From assembly GCA_037179335.1 (NCBI GenBank), contig JAKZHN010000008.1:186001-250000 (forward strand): 64,000 nt of DNA, given 5' to 3'. The translations under genes and the position numbers were made by a program. This stretch comes from Cyclaneusma minus (lineage: Eukaryota; Ascomycota; Leotiomycetes; Marthamycetales; Marthamycetaceae). Under the pieces are notes generated by a model. It was not told the DNA's origin. It saw only the letters and a program-made list of their open reading frames with translations, and did no database searches. How positions within the stretch are numbered: position 1 is the stretch's first letter; every line of letters begins with the position of its first letter. Shown here one piece after another: positions 11,420 to 22,882 of the stretch.

Positions 11420-13458
11420 CCCCCCCTCCTCACCCAAACCATCCCCTCATACTTCTCCACCATCGTGTCCGCGCACGGCGACCGCCCGGCCGTCATCTGT
11501 CCATCCCAGTCCCAACGCCTCACCTACGCACTCCTCGACGCGCAGTCCAATGCTCTCGCCCGAGGCCTGCAATCCATCGGCGTGACCAAAGGCTCTCGAG
11601 TTGCCGTCAGCTTGGGAAATACCATCGAACACGCCGTTACTACCTATGCAGTCTTCAAGCTAGGCGCTATCCTCGTGCCTCTAAACCCCGCCTTCACTTC
11701 CTCTCAAGTTGTTTCTGCGCTGGCTCACTTGGACGCTTCGCATCTGATTATTGGCGCGGAGACTTGCTTGCCGTACAAGGCACCACGCCCAAACATTTCT
11801 CTTCTGAAAGACATCGTCAACGGTAGTGATTTGCAATATCCAAACTCCGGCATCCATTCCTCCGCACTACCGCACCTAAAACAAATCATCCTAGTCGACA
11901 ACTCTGCCGGCCGAGTCCCAACACGTTCGCTCAAAGGAACCATCCCTTTTGAAGAGCTGTGGCGAGGCAACGACGGAGCAACTTTCGTGCCGCGGGAAGA
12001 GCTGGATAGGGATGATATCGTGAATATACAGTTTACGTCTGGCACAACCAGCATGCCCAAAGCGGCCTGTTTGACGCACGAGAATATATTGAATAATGGA
12101 TATTTCATCGGGGAGAGGATGGGACTCACGAGGGAAGATGTGGTGGTTTGTCCACCGCCGCTTTTCCACTGTTTTGGGTGTGTGTTGGGGTACTTGGCGA
12201 CGGTTACGCAGTGAGTTTTTGCCTTTCGTTTTTGATTTCTTACAGATGAGATGGGGTGAGGTGGCTTGAGTTTGATTTTTGATATCCGGAGAACGGGAAG
12301 GAAGGGAGAAGGGGGAAAGGGAAAGATCGGTTTGTGAGTAACTGCTGCAAGGAGATAATGTAGCTGAAGATCTTATGATTGAGAATGGGGCGGGGGGGAG
12401 GAGATGAAGATGCTGGGGGGCGCGGGGGGTACAGTGGAAATGATACAGAAACACTAACACACCAATCCAGCGGTTCTGCAATCGTCTTCCCATCCGAAGC
12501 CTTCAATCCGCACGCCACGCTCCTAGCCGTGCAGCAAGAACGCGCCACAGCCCTCTACGGCGTATCGACCATGTTTGTCGCCGAACTCGAACTCCTCGCC
12601 AACAACACCATCCCCTATCAAGGTTTTGAGCACCTGCGTACTGGCATCGCAGCTGGCAGCAGTGTTCCCAGCACGTTAATGAAAAAATTGCACGATATGC
12701 TGAATCTGAAGGGTTTGACGATCTGCTACGGCATGACGGAAACATCGCCCGTGTCGCTTATGACAACCCCTACCGATCCGCTTGCAAAGCGATTGAGCAG
12801 TGTGGGCAAAGCGATGCCACACGTGTCAGTGAAGATTGTTCGCGTAGACGACCGGAGCAAAATCGTGCCCCTAGGCCAACGCGGCGAGTTGGCAGTGGCG
12901 GGCTATCTAGTCATGAAAGGCTATTGGGGCGACGAAGCAAAAACGCGCGAAGTGAGGGTGCGAGAGGATGATGGGAAGGTGTGGATGTATACGGGCGACG
13001 AAGCAGAAATGGATAGAGAGGGCTATGTGAGTATTGAGGGTAGGTTGAAGGATCTGATTATCAGAGGAGGAGAGAATATCCATCCGTTGGAGATTGAGAA
13101 TTGTCTGTTTGGACATGAGATGGTGGTGGAGGTTAGTGTGGTGGGGGTGCCGGATGAGAGGTATGGGGAGGCGGTGGCGGCTTTTGTGGTGCCGCATCGG
13201 GGGGTGAGGGTTGAGGGTGGGATTGGGGGAGATGGGAAAGGGGATGTGGCGGGTGAGGGACATGGGGTGGATGAGGGAAATGGGGAGTTACTGACGAAGG
13301 AGGAGATTAGGGGGTGGGTGAGGGAGAGGCTGAGTAGCCATTTGGTGCCGAAACATGTTTTCTGGGTGAGGAATTATCCGAAGACGGCGAGTGGGAAGAT
13401 TCAGAAGTTTAAGTTGAGGGAGATGGCGATTGAGGTGTTGAAGAAGGCGGAGAGTTAG
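11420..13458 (+). CDS. Acyl-CoA synthetase / AMP-dependent ligase, 5' end unresolved
   Basis: This is a class I adenylate-forming enzyme (acyl-CoA synthetase type, ACSF2-like) that activates a carboxylic acid to acyl-AMP and then acyl-CoA. Visible exons are 11420-12210 and 12471-13458, giving 592 residues. The intron (GTGAGT to AATCCAG) carries an ACTAAC branch site. Motifs in order: LTQTIPSYF and HGDRPAVI at the N-terminus, the AMP-binding loop TSGTTSMPKA, YGMTETSP, YTGDEAEMDREGYV, GRLKDLIIRGGENI, and the C-terminal catalytic Lys in PKTASGKIQK. The first visible exon starts after CTAACTAAC...AAG, so a short upstream coding exon is expected. There is no ATG from 11222 to 11464. A low-complexity Gly-rich insertion lies near 13200-13290. 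The substrate is unknown. Confidence 0.85.
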
Positions 13459-13739
13459 TTTAGGTTATCAATGCAACAGTTTCAACAAGCCTTTTCTCTG
13501 ATTGTACTACAGATTGCCGAAAGAGCGTAGAAGGTGCTCGAGAGCATTCGACACGTGCTGTTATCACTCGAATAGGAGAAGAAACGGCTGAAATGCTCTA
13601 GGAGACAACGTGGATTTCGTGGCATTTCTAGTACCGGAGTATATACAGCTTCCCTCGTCATGGTACCCAACATTCGTTCAGATCAAATCGTTCTCTTCCC
13701 TTTCATAAGAAGGGTCATCATTCCGCACTCTCTCCAGGA

Positions 13740-15110
13740 CTAGTTAGAGCTCGCCCTCTCCCCAAAAGCATCCTCCTTCCTCACCCACTCCCTCCCACAA
13801 GCCCCCACACTCCCAATCCCCGCCAACCCCAGCGTCTGATCCACATCCGCCAAAATCCCCTGCAACACCTCCTTCGCGCCATTCTTCCCTCCCACTGCCA
13901 ACCCATAAATCGCCGGCCTCCCGACCAACACCGCCTTCGCCCCAAGACAAAGCGCCTTGACCACATCCGCGCCCGTCCTTATGCCGCTATCAAACAGCAC
14001 CGTCAGTTTGGAATCTTTGCCTAGTACATCCATAATCTCTTCTAGGGCGGTTAAACTGCCGGTAGCGCCATCGCATTGGCGGCCGCCGTGATTGGAGACG
14101 ATGATGCCGTCTACGCCGTGTTTTTGCGCTAAAAGGGCGTCGTCGGAGTGTTGGATGCCTTTTAGTACGATGGGTCCGGACCAGTGTTCACGCAAATGCG
14201 CTATTTCGTCCCAGGTGTGGGCTTTTCCGGAAAAGACGTCGGAGGTCCACATTGAACTCGCTCTCAGCACATCGTCTTCAATCTTTTTTCCCAATTTCTT
14301 TTCACACCGTTCGCGGAAAACGGGATCTGAAAAACCGATGGCGTTTCCTGTGCCGATGGCGAAAGGGAGATAGGCACCGTCTAGGTCGGCTGGTCGCCAT
14401 GCTAAAGCCCAGGTATCGAGTGTGACGACGAGGACTTCGTAGCCGGCGTCTTTGGCGCGCTTCAAGAGGGATTCGGTGGTGGGTTTCTCAATGGGCCAGT
14501 ATAGTTGGTACCATTTTGGCCCATCGCCGACGGATTTGGCGACTTCTTCGATGGTGGATGAGGAGGCAGTGGATAGGATATAGGGGACGCCAATTTCTGA
14601 GCACACGGAGGACAGGCCCGTTTCGGCATCAGGATGGAAGATGGACTGCACGCCTACTGGGGCCATGAGGATCGGCGAATCTATTTGCAATCAACATCAT
14701 ATATCAGATACAGTGAATCCTCTTTAGGAAACATGAGTCCTACTGGGATTAAGAAACATCTTACCATATTCCTTGCCAAAAAGCTTAACCCTCAAATCCC
14801 GTTTCGTCGTATCCCTGAGCATCCTCGGCACAATCTTCCATCGTCTAAACGCAGCACGGTTCGCATCCATGGTAGCGCGCTCGCCTGCTCCACCGGCTAC
14901 ATAGTTGTAGCTGGTGGGCTTGAGGACTTTCTTGGCAGCATCCTCAAGTTTGTTGGGGTCGGTGGTGATGCGCGGTAGACGGCCATCGATCATGCCTTCT
15001 TTGTAAATCTGGTTTTGGTAGGCGCCATAGTTCCGCTCCTTGGTGGGATGGCCGGTGGTGCCTTGGGCCATGGGCTCGTGGAAGGAGGAGGGGTTCTTGT
15101 CCGAGGACAT
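13740..15110 (-). CDS. FMN-dependent 2-hydroxyacid oxidase (lactate 2-monooxygenase-like, 428 aa)
   Basis: Exons on the minus strand are 15110-14765 and 14680-13740. The 84-nt intron has a GTAAGA donor and an AAATAG acceptor, and joins KEYD to SPILMAPVGVQ. This is an FMN-binding TIM-barrel enzyme that oxidises an alpha-hydroxy acid to the keto acid or its decarboxylated product. Visible motifs: PILMAPVG near the N-side, WYQLYWP, the active-site His in SNHGGRQCDG, and the FMN phosphate region LFDSGIRTGADVVKAL with LVGRP. No heme-b5 domain precedes the barrel, unlike flavocytochrome b2. The gene is convergent with the acyl-CoA synthetase (280 bp apart) and divergent from the alcohol dehydrogenase. 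Confidence 0.88.
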
Positions 15111-16417
15111 GATGAGGCTTGGCGGTGGGGGGAGGAGGGTTGGGTAATGCTTAGGTGGTTGGGCTCAGGTGGGTGAATGGGAGGGTGATATGCGGGTTTG
15201 AAGCACGAGTGACGAGTTGCTTATGACCGAGAGATGTTGAGATTGAGAAGTGTTCCTAGGTAGGAGATGTAGGATAATGGATATCTTTGTAGGTTTGAGC
15301 ACAATTGAGAAGAAGATTTAGGGAATCGGGGAATTGAGAGGAAGGATTCAGTAAAAGGCATCTCAAACCTTGAAGCTACATTCGGCGTCACTGATGATAT
15401 TTCGTGATGACGACATAGCTTGTCGTCGGTGGATCTCGCCGTTTTCCTGCTTTTTGCTGGTTCGTATTGTTCCTGTCGAACCCCTGAATACGTGCGCTTT
15501 CTCCATTCGTATACTTGTTGAGGAACAAGGAGCGGAACTGGACCGGAGAGGATTCCGCGAGACGTGCATGTAGTTGTTCCATTCAATGTAGCATTGACGG
15601 ATGCAACTGAAGTTGTTGTCGTTGGTGAAACTTGTGCCAAGACGACGGGAAGCTCCTTATCGATAAGAACAGGTGGAGCTGAGAGGCGGATTTAATTGGT
15701 CCACCCTGGAATATTCCCCGCATTGAAACTTCCCCTAAACTCCTGTCCTCAGAATTCACATGATGTCCGAATTTAGGGTACTTTCACTATGATTTACTGA
15801 TAGTTTGATTGCGTCTTCGCTGGCCTGGGTATTAAGACTTCCGTGTAAGTTACGGGCCACGAATCGCCCCTTGGGATTCGCCATCACCCGCGTACCTGCC
15901 GAGTCAAGCCTTCTAATGCTATCTAACTCCGAGTTAGATATCGACTGAGTCAGATTATTTGGACTATCCTGCGAGCACTCGCAATGCTATCCAATAGCAT
16001 CTGAAAATGTGGAAGATTTGCACTACCACTACTATGTTCGTCACTGGGGGGTGTCCACAAACTCCACAATCTACCCCACATCGTCATTCCCCAGATTCCT
16101 TACCCCGCGAATCTCCCTCGGCGTGTGACTTATCGACCAAAGCTCCTCGGGACTTGATGTCCGCTTGGGTATGGAGTGTTGGACGGGCTCTCAGCCTTTC
16201 TGTCATATAAACATGGTCAACTAGCCCTCTCCTTAGTCTGGCAACCGAGGTCAAGATCCGTCTTCTGCTACTTTCCAACTGAACCTAAACTCAACTTGAT
16301 ATCTCGACTTGAATATCTCAGCCTCAAAGAGACCAACCCTCGAAGATATCACCCTCAGAGATACCAGGTTTCCAATACAGCTAGTTTCTATACAGGGACC
16401 TCTCCCATTCCACAAAC
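15111..16417. promoter_or_regulatory. Shared promoter region of divergent oxidase and dehydrogenase genes
   Basis: This 1.3-kb gap lies between two divergently transcribed genes and has no convincing coding frame. It contains an ATTGGT (inverted CCAAT) word near 15696 and a short direct repeat around TAACTCCGAGTTAGATATC near 15921-15943. The promoter call is from position. Confidence 0.4.
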
Positions 16418-17958
16418 ATGGCAGCCGCAGATACAGCACCAGCAACACCAGCTGCACCACCGACATTCGACATTCCCAAGAAATACAAGGCTGCCGTCTA
16501 TGACAAACCGGGTGAAATCTCCACTAAGATCGAAGAACTTGATACACCCGAGCCAGGCCCAGGAGAAGTTCTCATCAGACTGTACGTTTCTTTCACTTCC
16601 TTCAATACTCAGCGTCGCGAACTACAAGAAAATACACCCTGTTCCTCATCTCTATTACAAGATACGAGCTGATTGTATTCCATCGATGCACAGAACTCAC
16701 TCAGGCGTCTGCCACTCCGACCTGGGAATCATGTGCAATGTCTGGAAAGGGCTCCCCTATCCCACACAAGCAGGTCAAGTCGGCGGCCACGAAGGAATCG
16801 GTGTCGTCCACAAAATGGGTCCCAACACCGAGAGTGGAAATATCAAAGTGGGGAGTCGAGTTGGGATCAAGGTAAGCCCCTTTCCCCTCCCTCCCTATCA
16901 CTTTCTCTCTCTTCCAAGTTCCCTCAGACTGACACGAAACAGTGGATAGCATACGCCTGCGGCGCCTGTCCCCCCTGCTACGAAAACGCCGACGGAGTGT
17001 GCTTCGTATGTTTGTCTCTTCCCTTCCTCCCCTTTCAACCTATCACTCTCCCACTTCTCAACTTTCCTCCTCTCTCACATCTGCTAACAATCCTTTTCTT
17101 CACAACCAACAGAACCAGAAGATCTCCGGTTACTACCACCCCGGCACTTTCCAACAATACGCCATCGGCCCCGCCAACTACGTAACGCCCATCCCCGAGG
17201 GCCTCGACAGTGCCGCGGCAGCCCCCATGCTCTGCGCTGGCGTAACCGTCTATTCTGCTTTGAGAAAATCGGAAGCGAAGAGTGGGCAATGGTACACTTT
17301 ATTTTCCCTCCTCCAGTCCCCCCTTTCCTATCAAATGCCCGTCAGCCATACTTCCCAGAGTCCTTAGGTACTTCATTCACGGAAGCTTTTGCTGATATTG
17401 AATCCTTGATACAGGGTAGTTATCGCGGGCGCAGGAGGCGGGCTTGGTCATCTAGCATGTCAAATTGCCTCTCGTGGCATGGCTCTGCGTGTTCTCGGAA
17501 TCGACCACCCTTCCAAAGAAAGTCTCGTGAAAGAGTGCGGCGCCGAACATTTTATCGACATTACAGCGCACGACGACACCTCAATCGCCGCCGAAGTGAA
17601 GAAATTGACCGGCGGACTCGGCGCATCGGCAGTCATCGTCTGCACAGCATCCAACAAAGCCTACGCCCAGGCCCTCTCATTCCTCCGTTTCGGCGGCACA
17701 TTAGTATGCGTAGGCATGCCGGAAGGCATACCTGAACCTATAGGCAACAGTTTTCCAGCTGCGTTGGTAGCAAGCCAGCATAAGATTGTGGGAAGTGCGG
17801 TGGGGAATCAGAAAGAGGCGCTTGAGGTGCTGGATTTGGCGGCGAGGGGATTGATTAAGACGCATTTTAGGGTGGAGAAGTTGGATAGGTTGACGGAGAT
17901 TTTTAGGGAGATGGAGGACATGAAGATGAAGGGGAGGGTGGTTATTGATTTGGAGTAG
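16418..17958 (+). CDS. Zinc-dependent alcohol dehydrogenase, fungal ADH1 type (375 aa, five exons)
   Basis: Exons are 16418-16581, 16694-16871, 16943-17005, 17113-17291 and 17415-17958 (376 codons with stop). The enzyme interconverts primary alcohols and aldehydes with NAD(H) in the cytosol. Catalytic zinc ligands appear in GVCHSD and GGHEG. The structural zinc site is CGACPPCYENADGVC, with spacing C-x2-C-x2-C-x7-C. The nucleotide-binding Rossmann loop is GAGGGLGHLA. Exon 3 is only 63 nt and encodes most of the structural zinc loop. The short N-terminal extension (Ala/Pro/Thr-rich, about 18 residues) before FDIPKKYKAAV lacks a clear mitochondrial signal. Confidence 0.92.
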
Positions 17959-18720
17959 GGGGGTGGGGGAGAGGGTTTGGCGAGGCGTTGGGGTGGGGGA
18001 GAGATGGGGAGGATGGTGAAGTGAGGAGTATGGGCGGTGAGAGGTTGTGCAGCGGGGCGTTTGGGAGGTGCGTGAGAATTGCGACTGAGTTGTGAAGGGT
18101 TGTGCCAGTATAGCACGATTTGGGTTGACAGCATGTTTGGTCAGTGTGGTCATTGGGGTACAGATGGGCTTTCCTGTTGTCAACAGCTTTCATTAATCAT
18201 CCAGCCATGGGCCTTGATGCTTCAACTTTCGGGTTGACGACAAGAATAATATAGGGAGACTGAAGACGTGAGATGATTATGTTATCGACGACACAGATAG
18301 GGCTTCTTGTTATGTTTCCGCCATTATTATTGTGTCCTAGATCGCTGATCTGCCACCACTCCCCTTCCTCCCGGACCACACGTTCATTCAATCGCGCACT
18401 TCCAGTCACCACTACAAATATAATACAGTTCAAGCACATCACATTTGTCAAAACATTCACCTGGCAATCCCACGTCTAGCACCTCAGATCGCCGGTCCCG
18501 CGATCTAGAATTTCCCCTACGTCATGAGTGTGATACTACTCACTTAGCAGAGTAGTAACCATTCCCCTCATTCAATCGCGGGACCACTCCAAACAGCTCC
18601 ATCTCATATAAAGTACAAGTAGTAAGTACGTTGAGTAAAGCTGTTCCATCAACCGATCCCCATTCACCTCCCAAATACACCTCCCAAATTCCAACCAACT
18701 CGTTTCAAACAACCACCGCC
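17959..18720. other. Intergenic; promoter of dienelactone hydrolase gene
   Basis: There is no coding frame of interest. A TATA-like CATATAAAG lies near 18603, about 115 bases before the downstream start codon. Confidence 0.4.
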
Positions 18721-19710
18721 ATGTCTTTGGGCATAGGAATGTCCGAATGCTGCCTCAGCGGCAAGGTCGGCAATGGCACACCAGCTGGAAGCGTAGAGAC
18801 GATTGATGGCCTGCAGACTTACGTTTCTGCGCCCAAGGATGGCTCGAAAGCGAAGAGCATTGTGTTCATCACCGACAGTACGTATTCCCCTCTCCTCAAC
18901 TCTCCTCAGCTTCTCCTCAACTCTCCCTCTCACCATCCGCCTTCCACACGTCCTCACCTCATCGCCATCCCCTCCTCCTTTTTTTTCCAGTTTTTCAAAT
19001 GAATTCACTAACATCCCCTCTTTCCCCAAGTCTTCGGCTACGAATTCAAAAACATCCGCCTCCTCGCCGACAACTACGCCCGCGCCGGCTTCTACGCCTA
19101 CATCCCCGACCTCTTCCAGGGCGACGCGCTGCCACTCGACTTTCTGCAATCCGTCGAGCCACCTCTCGCCCAGCGCTCGCAACTCGGCATGGTCGACAAA
19201 GCCAAAAACACCGCCACCGTCGCCTCCACCTTCCCTCCCTGGCTAATCGCGCACCGCGAGGGAGTTTCCCTTCCCCTGTTGCAAAGCTTTCTCCGCACAA
19301 TCCGCAGTGTCGAAGGAACCTCGGCGCTCGGCACGATTGGTTTTTGCTGGGGCGGACGGTATGCGATACTCATGGCTAAGGGCGAGCTGAATGGCGAAGC
19401 GAACGTGGCGGTCGATGCGGCGTTCGCGGCACATCCGAGTCTGGTGGCGGTGCCGGCGGATTTTGAGGGGCTGGCGAGGCCGTTGGGGGTAGCGGTGGGG
19501 GATAAGGATGGGCTGTTGGATAATGCGAGTGTGGGGCTGATTCAGGAGGCGCTGGGGAGGCAGACGGGTCATGAGCATGAGTTGAGGATTTATGAGGATC
19601 AGGTGCATGGGTTTGCGCTGAGGGGGGATTGGAGTAGCGAGAAGGATCGGAAGGCGATGGATGATGTGGAGAAGCAGGGCATGGAGTTCTTTGAAAGGTT
19701 TTTGAAGTAG
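18721..19710 (+). CDS. Dienelactone hydrolase family protein (278 aa)
   Basis: Exons are 18721-18877 and 19031-19710. Splicing joins ITD to IFGYEF, a family-typical junction. It is an alpha/beta hydrolase with the DLH catalytic triad visible: Cys in GFCWGG, Asp in GDKDG and His in QVHGF. Bacterial relatives open dienelactone in chlorocatechol breakdown. Fungal relatives are a broad group of carboxymethylenebutenolidase-like enzymes with mostly unknown substrates. It follows the alcohol dehydrogenase on the same strand and converges with palF. Confidence 0.88.
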
Positions 19711-20208
19711 AGGGGTGGGAAGCAGACGGGACTTGATAGTAAGCGGTGGAAATGGACGGGAGAATGGGAAGGCTGTGGCGTGTACCTGTCGACGAATCAA
19801 TGGACATTGAGTATCCAACTTGACTTGAACGACCCTATTATCACGGCTAATGCCAGATTCGTCCTCGACCAACCCAAGTTATCAAGCTAGGGGTAACACG
19901 TAGTCAGCACGAAATAACCAGGATCACAAACCCATTCATGCTCAAAAGAAAGGGGCCAGAAGATCAACGTAAATTCTCAAGTGCCATCCAGCACCGTCTC
20001 GATTCGAGCACTACAAGTAAAACCCCCCTAACCATGCATTCGCCTGCTCGCTTGCACCCTTTCTTTCCCACTTTCCCTCAAATGCTCAGTAGTATAAATG
20101 CTATTCAAAAAATCCATCCCGTGACTTTTTTCAACACAGATCAACCGCCGTGATCATGAAAGAAAGATTGCAATAAAACGCTCGCTCCGCTTTATACACA
20201 TTACATGA
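19711..20208. other. Convergent intergenic region
   Basis: This lies between the stop codons of the dienelactone hydrolase and palF genes and is expected to hold both 3' ends. I see no gene or repeat. Confidence 0.4.
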
Positions 20209-22813
20209 TCATCGCCGGTAGGCAGGCAAGTTCTCTGAATGCCCACCACTGCTCGGACCCGGTATGCCGGGGACCTCATCATCGTCGGCGTCTAAAACGG
20301 GTGCTGAAGGCGCTGAAGCTTCCATATGCTCATGCGTATGCGAGCTCTCACCAGCATCCTCGTCTGGTAAGTTTGCAAAGGGGGAGCTCGCTTCGGCCAT
20401 AAGCCTTCTCCTTTCCAACTCTTGCTTATCTTCAGTCACCCCCTGCGCCGCCCCCGGTGCAGCTTGCAGACTCATCGAGTGAAGCGCATCAACAGGCGGA
20501 GCAGAAGCATCGAGGGCTTCGTCAAAGCCATGATGAGAAGGAGAAGAAGGATTTGGGGGCCGAGGCGTGCGCTCGTTGGCAGAATACAAATCTTCCTCTG
20601 CATCGGGATCTGACGGGGCGGAAGGAACGATAGTTCTTGACGAAGACGGGCCGCCCTCTTCGTCGTGTCCATCAGGAGGCTGGCTTGGTAAAAGACGTTG
20701 TTCCGCTAAACGGACGCGTTCTTTGTCTGTTAGAGTAATTTCCGGGGGTAGGTCGGGGGGTGGGACGTAGATGGGGGCGGTTTGGTGGCGGTAATGTGGA
20801 TCATTATGGTAGTCGGGCTGGTAGTCGTGAGGATAGCTGTATTGCTGAGAAGGATCTGCGCCATGAATGTTGAAATATTGGTAGTTTGATGGGTGGTCGT
20901 TGGGATAGGAGTGTTGGTATTCGGCTTCTGGGTTGTAGTATTGATGGTCTTCGTGATAAGGCTGGTCGTGATGGTAGTAGGCGTGGTCTTCTTGGCCGAT
21001 GTCCTGATAGTGCGGATCGTGGTACTGCTCGTGCATTTCTCCACCACCGCTATGGCTCTGTTGGTTATCAACGGATGGATGCGCTTCTCCGGCCCATGCC
21101 TTGTCTTGCTGCATGATGGTTTCGGTCACGCTCCGACCACGCTTTCGCGCACTATCGGTCGTTCCAACCACGATTTCGAAAACACAGGCGACGACACTTT
21201 TCTCTCGCCGTATGTGGTCTGTGTCCACGATATTGCCATGCAAAGCAGAAAACATACCACCCGCTTGTGGAGCAGAGCTTCCATACTTTGGTGTATTTAC
21301 CGCGCCAGTCATGGCCTTTTCCTGCACTGCAAGTTTGCCGCCCAGATCAAGCACCACCTCCACATGGTATTTGAAACTGATCATCTGGCCGGGAACGCCT
21401 TGAATGGTAGGGAATGCGTCTGCAGGAACTTGTATCGACGTCGTGACATGGGCTGATAATGTGGAAGGATCGATGATGAGAGGAGCAAAGGTTTGAGCGA
21501 GGTCTTTGCGAAAGACACTGCTCGATCCCGCCGAAGTCAGAGACAGTCCAGCGAGGCCGGTCTTGGATTTCGGATAGTACTCCTCGTGCTTCAGCTTCTC
21601 AGCCTCCTTGCCTTTGACATCTTTGAAGAGTGATAAAGGAGGAGCCGAGTCGATGCGAGATTGTCGATATAAAGTAACGATAATCCCATGCATACTCTTG
21701 ATTCGCTTCGTGTGCTTTACCGATATTTTCACTTGAATATTGTCCCCGGGAAGATACCCGGACTTGAAGATCTCGATTTCTGCAGTAATGGTTTTATCAA
21801 CCACCGACGCCTTACTGCTGTTCGGATGACTGCTCCCTGGGAAGCTAATCGAAGGCACCGAGTTCCTGCCACCGCCGTCACTACTCGGTACACTCTGAGC
21901 ACTGACTACGGTATACGCATCGCTGTGAAGAGGGCTCGTCGGCGTACTGTTGGAGTTATCGTCGCGCGGAGTCGATTCATGTTGGCTTGCTGCATCTTCA
22001 GGCAGCGGCACTTCGGCTGTTGGCCGCGAAACGCTGGAACCCGGAGCAATCATCGAAGCCTGCGACGAGCTGACTTTGGATTTCGAGCCCGTTCGTTTCA
22101 TGCGCGACCGTTTCGAAATTGGCTCGAGCGAGATAGTTCGGGCTTTTGGCGGGCGCATCGGCCCAATGTCGATCTTCTCGACTAGAGTAACTTTTCTGTC
22201 GCAAAAGGATGTCGGCGAAATGGACGTCGGACGCGTAAGGGTCGCTCGGAGCATGTACGATATAGTTCCTCGCTCGAACTGGTCTAAACATCAGCTTCGA
22301 CTTTTTTTTTTTTTTTTTCCCAATCGGCTTATGTCGGGCAAGGACACATACATCAATACTCGTCGGCAGGCCCTTCCGCGGGAAATCGAGTTCGAAGTTG
22401 AACTCGTAGACGCCGACGTCGAGCCTGCCTTCACCGCAGAGGGTGACTTCATCCTGGAACAACGAGGCGTGGCCATTGCCAAAGTACTGCGACTTGCGCG
22501 ACGAGGTCGAGGGCATCAAGGCGGCATCGTTTTGCGAGGATTCGGAGCCGGCATTCGCATGCTTGTAGACGCGCACGAAGCCATAGAGGGCGACGGTGAT
22601 GTGGGTGAGGCGCACCGGCTTGAGGACGGTCAGCACGACGGCGCCCTTGACGGTGTCGCCCTGCGAATACTGGCGATGGGGCTCGTCGGCTTTAATATGA
22701 AAGTCGACGATGTTGCGATGGCGCGCGCGCAGGGGCTTCGTCAGGCGCTGGAAGAGCGAGCGGCGCGAGTTCGCTGGCGCAGCTGGAAGGGTGCCAGACG
22801 CATTCCCTGACAT
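20209..22813 (-). CDS. palF: pH-response arrestin PalF/RIM8 (843 aa)
   Basis: Exons on the minus strand are 22813-22352 and 22278-20209. The GTATGT donor joins GLPTSID to FERGTISYML, as in PalF/Rim8 proteins; the intron contains an 18-base A-run. The ATG at 22813 (MSGNASG) was chosen because the longer frame begins at a TTG. Arrestin-N (about residues 35-160) and arrestin-C domains are present. Diagnostic segments are RPTSISPTSFCDRKV and LVEKIDIG, then PPKARTISLEPISKR. In the Pal/Rim pathway this arrestin binds the plasma-membrane sensor PalH/Rim21 and recruits ESCRT to activate PacC/Rim101 at alkaline pH. Unusual here is a long His/Tyr/Asp-rich tract (about residues 535-660) before a PPxY-poor, acidic C-terminus. 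Confidence 0.9.
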
Positions 22814-22858
22814 CGAGTTGACCGTCGCCAGGTGCAGAGTCGTCTCGTGGGGAATGTT

Positions 22859-22882
22859 TTGCCAAGCATTGAATCTTGGCAA
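22859..22882. promoter_or_regulatory. Inverted pair of PacC/Rim101 core sites upstream of palF
   Basis: TTGCCAAG and CTTGGCAA form a perfect inverted repeat (8-bp arms, 8-bp spacer) 46-69 bases upstream of the palF start codon. Each arm contains GCCAAG, which fits the published PacC/Rim101 core GCCARG. A third GCCAAG lies at 23009-23014. Rim101 is known to repress RIM8 in yeasts; regulation here is inference. Confidence 0.6.
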
